DNA of 64,000 nt from Iphinoe sp. HA4291-MV1 (GCA_019359415.1 JAHHHH010000024.1:1-64000), one strand, 5' to 3'. Positions 53,263 to 62,356 are shown, numbered from the stretch's first letter. Translations and numbers: made by a program. The notes: a model not told the origin generated them from the sequence alone.

Positions 53263-55107
53263 ATGCCGACCTATCGATCCAAAACCTCCACTCAGGGACG
53301 CAATATGGCCGGTGCCCGTGCGCTCTGGCGCGCCACCGGAATGCACACCGCAGATTTCGAGAAGCCAATCATTGCGGTTGCCAACTCCTTTACCCAATTC
53401 GTACCCGGCCACGTTCACTTGAAGGATCTGGGCCAATTGGTGTGCCGTGAGATTGAAACCGTTGGTGGTGTCGCCAAGGAATTCAACACCATCGCAGTGG
53501 ACGATGGTATCGCCATGGGCCATGACGGGATGCTCTACAGTCTGCCCTCGCGCGAGATCATTGCCGATTCGGTCGAGTACATGGTCAACGCTCATTGTGC
53601 CGACGCCCTAGTCTGCATTTCCAACTGTGATAAAATCACCCCTGGTATGTTGATGGCAGCCCTGCGTCTCAACATTCCCGCAGTATTCGTCTCCGGCGGT
53701 CCCATGGAAGCTGGCAAGACGAAGCTATCGGAGCACAAACTGGACTTGGTGGACGCTATGGTGGTTGCCGCAAACGATAGTGTCAGCGACGAGATTGTCG
53801 AAGAATATGAGCGTTCTGCGTGCCCGACCTGTGGCTCTTGCTCTGGCATGTTCACCGCCAACTCCATGAACTGTCTCACCGAGGCCATCGGTCTCGCCTT
53901 GCCAGGTAACGGCACGGTGCTCGCGACCCATTTCGACCGTAAGGATCTGTTCCTCAACGCTGCGCGAACCATTGTCAGCATTACCCGCCGCTACTATGAG
54001 CAGGATGATGAATCGATACTGCCACGCTCTGTAGCCAGTTTCAAAGCATTTGAAAATGCCATGATGTTGGACATCGCCATGGGCGGTTCCACCAACACCA
54101 TTTTGCACTTGCTGGCCGCCGCCACCGAAGCCGGTGTCGATTTCACCTTGACCGACATTGATCGCCTCTCGCGCAAGATTCCACAACTGTGCAAGGTAGC
54201 ACCTAACACACTCCAGTATCATATAGAGGATGTCCACCGTGCCGGCGGCATTCCCAGCATTCTCGGCGAGCTGGATCGTGCCGGACTGCTCCACACGGAC
54301 GTGCCGACGGTCCACAGTAAGACGTTGAAAGAAGCGCTCGATTACTGGGATATCATGCGTACCAACAACGAAGCCGTCCACACCTTCTTCAAGGCCGGCC
54401 CTGCGGGTATTCCCACTCAGCAAGCATTTAGTCAATCGACCCGCTGGCCCTCACTCGATCTGGATCGAGTGAGCGGCTGTATCCGCCGTCTCGAAAACGC
54501 CTACAGCACCCAAGGCGGACTGGCTGTGCTATACGGCAACCTGGCTGAGCGCGGTTGTATTGTGAAGACCGCAGGCGTAGACGAAAGCATTCTGGTGTTT
54601 GAAGGGCGGGCGCGCGTTTATGAAAGTCAGGATGCCGCTGTCAAAGGCATTCTCAACTCGGAGGTGGAACCGGGCGACGTAGTGGTCATTCGCTATGAAG
54701 GTCCGCGCGGTGGTCCTGGTATGCAGGAAATGCTCTATCCAACCAGTTACCTTAAATCTAAGGGTCTGGGCAAGGTTTGTGCATTATTGACCGACGGTCG
54801 CTTCTCAGGCGGTACTTCGGGACTCTCGATTGGTCATGCCTCTCCGGAGGCGGCAGCGGGCGGCAACATTGCTCTGGTTCAAGATGGCGATCGCATCGGG
54901 ATCGACATTCCCAATCGCAGCATCAATGTGGATCTATCGGCGGAGGAATTAGCCAACCGTCGTGTTGCAATGGAAGCGAAGGGCAAAGATGCCTGGAAGC
55001 CGGAGCGGCCCCGGCAGCGTCGGGTGAGTGCGGCGCTCAAGGCTTATGCACTGTTGGCGACTAGCGCGGATACTGGCGCGGTACGAAACCTGGAAATGCT
55101 TGAGTAG
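53263..55107 (+). CDS. ilvD: Dihydroxy-acid dehydratase, proteobacterial type
   Basis: 614 residues from ATG 53263 (AGGA at 53253), close to the E. coli length of 616. [20 protein letters not shown], then [46 protein letters not shown] and [20 protein letters not shown] carry the Fe-S cluster Cys residues. [16 protein letters not shown] and the C-terminus [10 protein letters not shown] follow. It converts dihydroxy-isovalerate and -methylvalerate to keto acids in branched-chain amino acid synthesis. It resembles gammaproteobacterial IlvD rather than the usual cyanobacterial form. It is much GC-richer than its surroundings and interrupts the replication block, so it was acquired by transfer. 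Confidence 0.96.
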   Translation: MPTYRSKTSTQGRNMAGARALWRATGMHTADFEKPIIAVANSFTQFVPGHVHLKDLGQLVCREIETVGGVAKEFNTIAVDDGIAMGHDGMLYSLPSREIIADSVEYMVNAHCADALVCISNCDKITPGMLMAALRLNIPAVFVSGGPMEAGKTKLSEHKLDLVDAMVVAANDSVSDEIVEEYERSACPTCGSCSGMFTANSMNCLTEAIGLALPGNGTVLATHFDRKDLFLNAARTIVSITRRYYEQDDESILPRSVASFKAFENAMMLDIAMGGSTNTILHLLAAATEAGVDFTLTDIDRLSRKIPQLCKVAPNTLQYHIEDVHRAGGIPSILGELDRAGLLHTDVPTVHSKTLKEALDYWDIMRTNNEAVHTFFKAGPAGIPTQQAFSQSTRWPSLDLDRVSGCIRRLENAYSTQGGLAVLYGNLAERGCIVKTAGVDESILVFEGRARVYESQDAAVKGILNSEVEPGDVVVIRYEGPRGGPGMQEMLYPTSYLKSKGLGKVCALLTDGRFSGGTSGLSIGHASPEAAAGGNIALVQDGDRIGIDIPNRSINVDLSAEELANRRVAMEAKGKDAWKPERPRQRRVSAALKAYALLATSADTGAVRNLEMLE

Positions 55108-55212
55108 AGAAATACGCAGACACAAAAACGGGGGTTGTGTCGCTTGCAACAGGTTAATGGTAAGGTAGGAAAGCCTATCCTTGTTTCCCCACCCAGATTT
55201 AAAAATACGGGG

Positions 55213-55242
55213 CTATCAAGCTCCCGCATTATTTTCGGTATA
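55213..55242 (+). repeat. 30-bp repeat shared with 47341-47370
   Basis: CTATCAAGCTCCCGCATTAT and the next ten bases are identical at both places, 7.9 kb apart. Confidence 0.85.
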
Positions 55243-55315
55243 AAGTCTACAAGATTTATTTACCACCACTTACTGGCTAACGCAATTATATGTAAAAAAA
55301 TCCAGCCATATACCC

Positions 55316-56269
55316 ATGCCAGTAAAATTCATCTATGGGGAAGATAACCACTCAATTTCAAAAAGGGTAGAACAATTAATCAAATATTTTACTACCCAAG
55401 AGTGGGAAATATTCAACTACATCCGAGTTGATAACAAAACGTCAGCAATATCCCAAACAATAACAGAAGTGATGACAATTCCTTTCGGAGAAGGAGGAAA
55501 GATTGTCCACATCACAGACGGGACGATATTAAACAAATGCCCGGATGGAATAATTTTATCATTCAAAGAAAATCTTCCCAAAATACCCAAACGAAATCTA
55601 CTGTTAATTACCTCACAAAGTAAGCCTGATGACAGAAGTAAAGCCGTCAAAGAACTACTTCAACACGCTGAAATTGAAGAATTTCCCCTCATCTCTAGTT
55701 GGGATAAAGAAGGGATAGAAAAACTCATTCAAGCTGCAGTAAAAACCCACTTCTTAGAGCTTGCTCCCACCGCCATAAGCTATCTAGTAGAGGCAATTGG
55801 AAACAATACTGCAAGGCTCGATAGCGAACTCGCCAAGCTTGCTATCTACGCCCAAGGGGAAAAAGTAGATATTGAGGATATCTCACACTTAGTTAGCAAC
55901 AACAATACTAGTTGTACTGGACTTGCCCACGCCATCAAAAATAGTAAAGCTAATACAGCAGCACAAATACTTTATCGCCTGCTAGACAATAACGAACACG
56001 CTCTCAAGATAGTCGCTACTCTCATAAGTTACTTCCGCACTTGGCTAATTACCAAAGCTGGGGTAGAAGAAAAACTACCCGACAACAAAATCTTAACACT
56101 CGCCGAACTCAACAATCCCAAAAGGCTGTACTTCCTCAAAAAAGAAGTTGAAACTGTAAGCGCCCTCAAACTTAAACAAACCCTCATAGCACTAATCCAA
56201 CTTGAAAGCGAACTCAAGTCTGGCATTGACAACTTTACCTCCACCATCATTCAAATCTGTACTTTATGA
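55316..56269 (+). CDS. holA: DNA polymerase III delta subunit
   Basis: A 317-residue protein. KFIYGEDNHSISKRVEQLI is the delta N-terminal pattern; NLLLITSQSKPDDR and YLVEAIGNNTARLDSELAKL are typical of the HolA family, as is the C-terminal helical collar domain. Delta opens the clamp ring. The start is ATG 55316. It overlaps the delta-prime start by an ATGA. Confidence 0.85.
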   Translation: MPVKFIYGEDNHSISKRVEQLIKYFTTQEWEIFNYIRVDNKTSAISQTITEVMTIPFGEGGKIVHITDGTILNKCPDGIILSFKENLPKIPKRNLLLITSQSKPDDRSKAVKELLQHAEIEEFPLISSWDKEGIEKLIQAAVKTHFLELAPTAISYLVEAIGNNTARLDSELAKLAIYAQGEKVDIEDISHLVSNNNTSCTGLAHAIKNSKANTAAQILYRLLDNNEHALKIVATLISYFRTWLITKAGVEEKLPDNKILTLAELNNPKRLYFLKKEVETVSALKLKQTLIALIQLESELKSGIDNFTSTIIQICTL

Positions 56270-57180
56270 ACAACCTCTTTAACGAGATAGTCGCCCAGCA
56301 TACCGCAAAACTTATCTTAAATAGCGCGATTGGGCAAGCGAGCGTGCCAAAGGCAATCGCCTCACAGAGTCAGCTCCTCCGAACCATCGCAAGCGGTAAA
56401 ATTGCCTCTGCCTACTTATTTACCAGCACCATCGAAGGGGTAGGTAAAACCAAAACCGCCCTCTTATTTGCCTCCTACATCTGTAGCACCACAGACATGC
56501 TGAAAGTACACCCGCAAGAGGAAAATTCCACTATCGGAGTAGAACAGGTACGGGAAATCATCACCTTTGTTTCAACTTCTCCCATTGAAAGCAATCACAA
56601 AGTAGTAATTATCCACGACTGCGACACCATTACACCCACCGCCGCCAACGCCCTACTCAAAACTTTAGAGGAACCAGGAAAAGGAATATTTATTCTTATC
56701 ACATCCCAAGCCCAGAATATACTGCCTACCATCAAAAGTAGGTGTCAAATCATACCATTTGCTCAGTTAGCTATTGACGAAGTAAAAACTATTCTGGAAA
56801 ATCAGAAAATCTTCTTACGCCAAGACATACTCAAACTTTGTTCGGGCAGTCCTGGTCGCGCGATCGCATTTCAGAATTTGTTAAATTCTATACCTGAAAG
56901 CATACTTGACCACACTAACGTTTATCTTTATTGCAGTCATACTACCCTTATCAAACACCAACCATTCCCAAATTATAATTATGACAAACTGTGGGAAAGT
57001 ATTGGTAGCAGCCCTATCGATTACAAACAAATCCAGTATGCTTATGAAAGCATCGCCACCGATATCCGCACTCGTGTCATCAAAAGCGCAAGCAATGAAT
57101 GGGGTAAAAAGCTTAAGCAAAAACCCTTAGAAAATAATCAATCTACAGAGCTAAATAATTCACAATTATCACTGTTTTAA
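56266..57180 (+). CDS. holB: DNA polymerase III delta-prime subunit with clamp motif
   Basis: A 304-residue protein. Clamp-loader AAA+ fold: GKIASAYLFTSTIEGVGKTK (a modified Walker A), KVVIIHDCDTITPTAANALL, KTLEEPGKGIFILITS and IKSRCQIIPF. The gene includes GC-rich loop codons at 56326-56360 (GCGATTGGGC...GGCAATCGC), an extra GQASVPKAIA. It ends NNSQLSLF, a beta-clamp-binding tail unusual for delta-prime. It overlaps holA, forming an operon, and is followed by a terminator. Confidence 0.87.
   Translation: MNNLFNEIVAQHTAKLILNSAIGQASVPKAIASQSQLLRTIASGKIASAYLFTSTIEGVGKTKTALLFASYICSTTDMLKVHPQEENSTIGVEQVREIITFVSTSPIESNHKVVIIHDCDTITPTAANALLKTLEEPGKGIFILITSQAQNILPTIKSRCQIIPFAQLAIDEVKTILENQKIFLRQDILKLCSGSPGRAIAFQNLLNSIPESILDHTNVYLYCSHTTLIKHQPFPNYNYDKLWESIGSSPIDYKQIQYAYESIATDIRTRVIKSASNEWGKKLKQKPLENNQSTELNNSQLSLF
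56326..56360. repeat. Small palindromic repeat in holB
   Basis: GCGATTGGGCAAGCGAGCGT ... GCCAAAGGCAATCGC. The ends GCGATTG and CAATCGC are inverted. It is read in frame as AIGQASVPKAIA. Confidence 0.6.
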
Positions 57181-57232
57181 ACAACTATTACCTACTACCC
57201 AGTGACAGTTGTGCAACCATACATCAAGTATT

Positions 57233-57263
57233 ATCAGGATTGGTTAAACCAACCTGATTTTTT
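57233..57263 (+). terminator. Intrinsic terminator after holB
   Basis: ATCAGG-A-TTGGTT / ACCAA-CCTGAT stem with one bulge and T6. It lies between the convergent holB and the minus-strand gene. Confidence 0.85.
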
Positions 57264-57272
57264 CCTCTTCAT

Positions 57273-58259
57273 CTACAATTTTGCAGCATCTTTTCTACCT
57301 CGTTCGTAGAAGGGTAACAGGTTAGAAAAAGCTTCTCGCAGGAGCCAATTTCTACCTTCCTGCCATTCCTCAACCCCAGAAGTAGTAATAAAATAACCAA
57401 TCCTATAAACAGCAGCAACCAACAATGATTGAAAGGTAGTAGAGACGCGAGAATTAAATGGAATCAACATTATCTCGTCAAGGCGATTAGCATCATACCC
57501 GTGACCAACAAATACGTAATACACTATCCTGTGGACTAATTTTGATAAGAGTACAGTGCGGTCAGTCCATTTTTCAATATAGGGTTTACATTGAAAATAA
57601 CCATCTGGCAATAACCCAAGTTCAATATCAAATTCAGCCCTTTCAACATCATCCATACCTTCCAAAAAATTTTCAGTTTTATCATCTATATCGCTATTAC
57701 CCATACCAAAACCACCCTCAGCTGCAATCTCAAGCGCAAGATAATGCAGCGCCAATCCCCACATAAGGCTATCTGAGTCCTCAATTCCAGTTAGGGAAAA
57801 ACTATCTGTTCCATTAAAATATTTCCTACCCATAGTTTGAAGACTCTGATAAACTATCCTACGCGCAAAATACTGGTCAGCAGGATTAATAAACTTTCCC
57901 TTAAGCTCACCATCTACTAAATACATTGCAATTGCCACAAGAGCATAATAGGAAGCATCATGCAAGCAAGTCGAGTTGGGAGAAAGAAGGTCTACCAAAC
58001 GAAGTGACATCACCTCATCCCAAGCACCAATCCTAACTGTGTTAGATACCTTCCTAAAATGTTCAACATCCGGACCACCATTTCTATCCCACCATTCAGA
58101 ATTGTCTACAAGTAAAGGTGACGAGTAATCAGCACTCTCAATTCTTTGTTGATCTTCGTCATACTGCATCCACATCAGAGCGAGCATGACCAACTTACAT
58201 TTGACAAATCTGGATTGAAGCGATCGCATTGAGTCTATTTCTAATTTAAATGTTTCCAT
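57273..58259 (-). CDS. Hypothetical protein between replisome operons
   Basis: A 328-residue, mostly helical, acidic protein (EWWDRNGGPDVEHFRKVSNT, LVDGELKGKFINPADQYF, LVHRIVYYVFVGHGYDANRL). No domain recognised. It is divergent from ssb. Confidence 0.55.
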   Translation of the reverse strand: METFKLEIDSMRSLQSRFVKCKLVMLALMWMQYDEDQQRIESADYSSPLLVDNSEWWDRNGGPDVEHFRKVSNTVRIGAWDEVMSLRLVDLLSPNSTCLHDASYYALVAIAMYLVDGELKGKFINPADQYFARRIVYQSLQTMGRKYFNGTDSFSLTGIEDSDSLMWGLALHYLALEIAAEGGFGMGNSDIDDKTENFLEGMDDVERAEFDIELGLLPDGYFQCKPYIEKWTDRTVLLSKLVHRIVYYVFVGHGYDANRLDEIMLIPFNSRVSTTFQSLLVAAVYRIGYFITTSGVEEWQEGRNWLLREAFSNLLPFYERGRKDAAKL

Positions 58260-58431
58260 AAAAAATTAATAAATCGATACATATATATTTCCCATATCTA
58301 CAATTTTTATACCAATAAATAAACAAAATATCAGAAAAATTATGACTAGCTCCACACAGTTACAAACAACCACAAACTAACAAGTGCTAACGCAGTAGAA
58401 ATGTAAAGTATTAGAAAATTTCACAAATCCT

Positions 58432-58815
58432 ATGAGCGACTATCTCAATCGCATCACAATCGTCGGACGCTGCGGTCAAAATCCGGACATTCGCTACTTT
58501 GAAAGCGGTTCGGTAAAAGCAAGTATTTCGGTTGCAGTTAAACCTCCCTACAAAAGTGAAACTGCATTATGGTTTGACCTCATCGCCTGGGGTTCAACCG
58601 CCGAGGTAATCGCAAATTACGTCAAAAAGGGAACCCAAATTTCTATATTAGGCGAGTTCGGATTTGATAGATGGACAGATAAAAACTCAGGTGCAATGCG
58701 CTCTAAACCCGTAGTAACTGTCCAAACAATCGAATTATTAGGTTCTCCTCGCAGTGAAGAGAAATCCTCCTTTGAGCAAGAACAAACCATAAGCCTAGCT
58801 AATGCTAATTTCTAA
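58432..58815 (+). CDS. ssb: Single-stranded DNA-binding protein
   Basis: A 127-residue OB-fold protein. LNRITIVGRCGQNPDIRYFE, then KASISVAV, LWFDLIAWGSTAEVIANYVK and KGTQISILGEF are the classic SSB blocks. The usual acidic tip (DDDIPF) is absent; it ends TISLANANF, so partner recruitment may be lost or shifted to the neighbour, which carries a DVPPF tail. Confidence 0.93.
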   Translation: MSDYLNRITIVGRCGQNPDIRYFESGSVKASISVAVKPPYKSETALWFDLIAWGSTAEVIANYVKKGTQISILGEFGFDRWTDKNSGAMRSKPVVTVQTIELLGSPRSEEKSSFEQEQTISLANANF

Positions 58816-59081
58816 GGACAGTCTCGTGCTTTGAGTGTCCCGCGTTGAGAAAATTATCTGGTAAAAATGTCTGCACAAAAAAACTAGAGTGGCAAAGTTA
58901 ACTAGAGAAGGACGAGCAGGGGAGATCAAGAGCCGGGGAAGAAAGAAAAACAATCTTCATTACCCCTAAAGTTGCTTCTATTTTTCGCCAATCCAGTTAA
59001 TATTGCCGTCCTAGAAAAAAATAGTTTCAACCCAAAGTAACTGGTTGAAAAGTAGTCAATTAGTAAAAAACCTACAATACC
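58816..59081. other. Short spacer between two SSB-like genes
   Basis: 266 bases. GGACAGTCTCGTGCTTTGAGTGTCC is a weak hairpin. Nothing else notable. Confidence 0.4.
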
Positions 59082-59501
59082 ATGATTGAAACCAACACAG
59101 CAGTAGTCATCAAAAGCGTTAATGAAACCCACGACTCATTGGGTAGCTTAATCACCTACGGAATAGCTGAATTTAGCTATCGGGGTAAAGATGGCGTGGT
59201 AATAGATGAAATCTCCTACCGCGCCAAAGGAACTCCAGCCGTAGAAATCAAAGGGAGTGGAGAATACCCTCAAGGTGTAGCTACCGGATACATCAATTTA
59301 CAAGTCAACGAACGGGAAGGCTACAAAGAAAAAGTCGCTACCCTCGTCATTAGAGGGTTCATCCCAACTGGGAAAATACTTCCTCAATTAGCACAATTTG
59401 GAGCTACAAAAGAAGAAACTCCCGACTTTGCACAAGAATTACTGGAGGAAAACATCAACAGCGATAGTAACGAAGAATTAAGCGACGTCCCACCGTTCTA
59501 A
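59082..59501 (+). CDS. Possible second SSB-like protein with DVPPF tail
   Basis: A 139-residue protein. A beta-rich N-terminal 100 residues (TYGIAEFSYRGKDGVVIDEI, ATLVIRGFIPTG) are compatible with an OB fold. It ends in an acidic stretch LLEENINSDSNEELSDVPPF, very like the SSB C-terminal tip that docks replication proteins. The next gene is parA, separated by a terminator. Assignment as SSB is inferred from the tail and location. Confidence 0.5.
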   Translation: MIETNTAVVIKSVNETHDSLGSLITYGIAEFSYRGKDGVVIDEISYRAKGTPAVEIKGSGEYPQGVATGYINLQVNEREGYKEKVATLVIRGFIPTGKILPQLAQFGATKEETPDFAQELLEENINSDSNEELSDVPPF

Positions 59502-59518
59502 CAGGCAGTTTTTGGAAT

Positions 59519-59566
59519 AATGTCAGTATGAGTCAGTCTAGACACTCATACTGACATTATTTTTTT
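59519..59566 (+). terminator. Intrinsic terminator before parA
   Basis: AATGTCAGTATGAGT / ACTCATACTGACATT, 15-bp perfect stem with a 10-base loop, followed by TTTTTTT. Confidence 0.92.
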
Positions 59567-59627
59567 ACTTTTTCTGAATCATAGTTTGATAGAATCGCAA
59601 CAGTTAGGTACCCAACACTCTTGAAAA

Positions 59628-60401
59628 ATGACAAGTAAAACGAAAATAATCGCCGCATTCAACCAGTCAGGGGGTGCGGGGAAAACGACAACTATACACA
59701 ATCTGGGGTATCATCTCGCCCAAAAACACCAAGTCCTGCTTGTTGATATGGACCCACAAGCAAGCCTAACAACCTTCATGGGAATCGAACCAAAAGAGCT
59801 AAAAGACGAACAGACAATATATACTGCCATCACCGAACGCGCACCCCTAAATATTTGGCACGAACCCATCCACAAGATGCATCTTGTACCCAGTAATAAT
59901 GCTTTAGTTGGGGCTGAACTCGAACTAGGGCGTGATATCACAATCGACGGTCGCCAGAAACTAAAACTAGTACTCGAACCAATAGCCAATCAATACGATT
60001 ACATCTTAATCGATTGTCCTCCTTCGCTGGGCTATTTAAGCATTATGAGCGTACTTGCAGCTACCCATCTAATAATCCCAGTCCAAACAGAATATAAATG
60101 CTATGCAGCTACAGAACAACTACTAACAACAATTGCCCGTCTCAAAAAAGGAGGACACAAAGACTTACAAATTGCAGCTTTTATCCCAACCCAGCACAAC
60201 CAACGTACCCTTCAACAATCAGGTATACTCGAAGCTATCAAAAACCAAATTGAGGGGCGCGTCCACATAACTACTCCTATTCCCAAATCAATAGACTTCC
60301 CAAGTGCATCACAAGCACACCTTCCACTTGCTCTGTGGAAGAAAAATCACCCAGCAGTTAGTATCTTAGAAGAAATCGCAAATTATCTCAAAAAACTATA
60401 A
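59628..60401 (+). CDS. parA: ParA partition ATPase
   Basis: A 257-residue protein. Deviant Walker A AFNQSGGAGKTTTIHN, VDMDPQASLTTFMG, Walker B YILIDCPPSLGY. It is a ParA/Soj-type ATPase that moves plasmid copies along the nucleoid together with ParB. It begins 62 bases after a strong terminator and lies 2 bases before parB. Confidence 0.95.
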   Translation: MTSKTKIIAAFNQSGGAGKTTTIHNLGYHLAQKHQVLLVDMDPQASLTTFMGIEPKELKDEQTIYTAITERAPLNIWHEPIHKMHLVPSNNALVGAELELGRDITIDGRQKLKLVLEPIANQYDYILIDCPPSLGYLSIMSVLAATHLIIPVQTEYKCYAATEQLLTTIARLKKGGHKDLQIAAFIPTQHNQRTLQQSGILEAIKNQIEGRVHITTPIPKSIDFPSASQAHLPLALWKKNHPAVSILEEIANYLKKL

Positions 60402-60403
60402 AT

Positions 60404-61396
60404 ATGACCACCAAGAAAGTCGAACTCAAAGAATATGACAAAAATGCACTCGATGATTTATTGGGTAGTAGTGCAAGCCAAGAAGAATCAACCAAGAAAA
60501 ACACTACTACCCTACCAATAGATTCAATCATCCTCCCTGCATCCCAACCAAGACGCTACTTTGATACCGAAGCACTACAATCACTGGCAAACGATATCAA
60601 AGAAAATGGACTTCTTGCACCGATCGCAGTCAGATATACATCAGGCAACACTTACGAACTCATGGCTGGCGAACGCCGCCTCCGTGCTTGCAAGATTGCA
60701 GGATGTGAAGAAATACCTGTCAATATCATTGACTGCGATGACAAAACAGCCACCCGCATCCGCATCGCAGAGAACCTACAAAGGGAAGACCTCAACGCCT
60801 ATGAAGAAACTATCGGCATTCTTGAACTACTCGCTCTGGAGCTAGATATTAACCAAGATACGGTAGTCTCACTACTATATGAGATGAATAATGAAACGAA
60901 AGGAAATTCTAACCATAATGTTATGGTTAGCTCCGAAGCCGTGACTGTACAAGACATTTTTTCCAAGTTAAGCAAAATCACCTGGCAATCATTTGTAGCT
61001 AACCGCTTACCTATACTCAAACTACCTGGTGACATTCAGTCAGTACTGGCGAAAGGTGAACTGGAGTACACTAAAGCAACAACAATTTCCAAAATCAAGA
61101 ATTTAGAGCAACGACAAGAGGTATTAAAACAGGCAATTGAGGAAAAACTATCTTTATCACAGATAAAAAAGATAGTAGGGAATATCCTAGAAGCTAGCAA
61201 ACAAGAGAAACAAGAAACGCCTACAAGAGAATTAGCAACACGAGTCGGAAAAATATCATCACTGATAAGGAAAGACAAAACTCTGAATGAAGATAAAAAA
61301 AGATTGAATAAAGTTAATAAACTAATAGAACAGCTTATAGAATTGCTTAAACTTCCAGAAGAGATAGAAACAGCAGAAGAAACTCTAGAAAACTGA
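60404..61396 (+). CDS. parB: ParB-type partition protein
   Basis: A 330-residue protein. SIILPASQPRRYFD, the ParB box ELMAGERRLRACKIAG and AENLQREDLNAYEETIGILE are the CTP-binding/nuclease-like N-terminal motifs. A helix-turn-helix region and a helical C-terminal dimer part (KRLNKVNKLIEQLIELLKLP) follow. A 22-bp inverted repeat occurs within it (60909-60930), possibly a parS-like site. It is the ParB member of the cassette name PRTRC; it lies 20 kb from the ThiF gene. Confidence 0.9.
   Translation: MTTKKVELKEYDKNALDDLLGSSASQEESTKKNTTTLPIDSIILPASQPRRYFDTEALQSLANDIKENGLLAPIAVRYTSGNTYELMAGERRLRACKIAGCEEIPVNIIDCDDKTATRIRIAENLQREDLNAYEETIGILELLALELDINQDTVVSLLYEMNNETKGNSNHNVMVSSEAVTVQDIFSKLSKITWQSFVANRLPILKLPGDIQSVLAKGELEYTKATTISKIKNLEQRQEVLKQAIEEKLSLSQIKKIVGNILEASKQEKQETPTRELATRVGKISSLIRKDKTLNEDKKRLNKVNKLIEQLIELLKLPEEIETAEETLEN
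60909..60930. repeat. 22-bp inverted repeat inside parB
   Basis: CTAACCATAA-TG-TTATGGTTAG: perfect 10-bp arms and a 2-bp spacer. It encodes SNHNVMVS. A possible centromere-like site. Confidence 0.45.
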
Positions 61397-61460
61397 TTAT
61401 CAAAACTATAGAGCTTCCAAAGAGTTCGCACGTTTCTATAGAAATTTCACTGAAATTCTC

Positions 61461-61490
61461 ATCGCAGCACTCAACTAGTAGTACTGCGAT
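61461..61490. terminator. Possible bidirectional terminator after parB
   Basis: ATCGCAGCAC / GTACTGCGAT (9 of 10 pairs) with a 10-base loop. It lies between converging genes. Confidence 0.45.
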
Positions 61491-61507
61491 TCTCTTGAGA
61501 GAACTTT

Positions 61508-61900
61508 TTATTTACAATAATCCAGTTTGAAACAATGCTTTAAAAAGTAGACTTGAGTAAGAGGATGAGCATTCGTCAAGCACACATCCGAAACTACATT
61601 AACTAACCCGTAGGGACGAATATCATCTGGAGCGTACAAAACCCTGGATAAACTATGTCCCAACCGAGAAAGAATATCTTCGTAGTTCTTGATATAGACT
61701 ATGTCAGAAGGTAGGGTGTAGACAACATACCCCAAACAAAAGCCTATATCCCACGGTTTGCCTGTTTTATAAATAGGACACATGAAAGGCTCAACTGCAA
61801 TAAAAGAACGCTGCAGATGAGAACGAATCAACCCACAAGTTGCATTGACTAGTACCTGGGGCACAACCAAATCATCAGAATTATAGGAGTCATACATCAT
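61508..61900 (-). CDS. Small hypothetical protein
   Basis: About 130 residues from ATG 61900 (or 61897). Composition is mixed alpha/beta, e.g. CGLIRSHLQRSFIAVEPFMC. The ATGA overlap with the gene upstream suggests an operon. No family recognised. Confidence 0.5.
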   Translation of the reverse strand: MMYDSYNSDDLVVPQVLVNATCGLIRSHLQRSFIAVEPFMCPIYKTGKPWDIGFCLGYVVYTLPSDIVYIKNYEDILSRLGHSLSRVLYAPDDIRPYGLVNVVSDVCLTNAHPLTQVYFLKHCFKLDYCK

Positions 61901-62106
61901 TCCAAACCTTCTGAAGTTACCAACACACAACAGGATAAATTGCTGTAGTAAAGAGTTTTTACCTCAGAAGGTCGAAAAGCTTGAGCTTCCCAACCCTCTA
62001 GAACCCGAGAACCAAATCGATTCAAGCTGGTATATGCGTAGCCTAACTCTTGTTTTACAGTCAACATAATAGATGCATATTTCTCTATTTGAAAAGTGTA
62101 AGTCAT
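61897..62106 (-). CDS. Small hypothetical protein
   Basis: 69 residues from ATG 62106 (MTYTFQIEKYASIMLTVKQE). It overlaps the following gene (ATGA). Unknown family. Confidence 0.45.
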   Translation of the reverse strand: MTYTFQIEKYASIMLTVKQELGYAYTSLNRFGSRVLEGWEAQAFRPSEVKTLYYSNLSCCVLVTSEGLE

Positions 62107-62356
62107 CAAGTTTTTATCTTCCCTTACGTACCGAAAAATTTACAACAAATAAGTGTTTTATAATTACATACAACTCAACTTGGAGAACATCAAAAAACCA
62201 TCATTTAGCAAAATAAAATCAACTAAGTCTTTGGTTGCTACAGGCGAAAGCTGGGAGTTTGCAGCTATGCTGTGGATGTGGACAGTATCCCAGTGCAGAC
62301 TTACCGCGACACGAGCGGTTGTACAGGCGAAGAATTTTTAGGTGTCATTAAGGGGT

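Noticed and set aside
53725-54435. 236-codon antisense frame in ilvD
   Set aside because: Long antisense frames are expected in GC-rich genes; ilvD itself is unmistakable.
62153-62341. 62-codon frame near the hairpin array
   Set aside because: A neighbouring frame is at least as protein-like; at most a relic.
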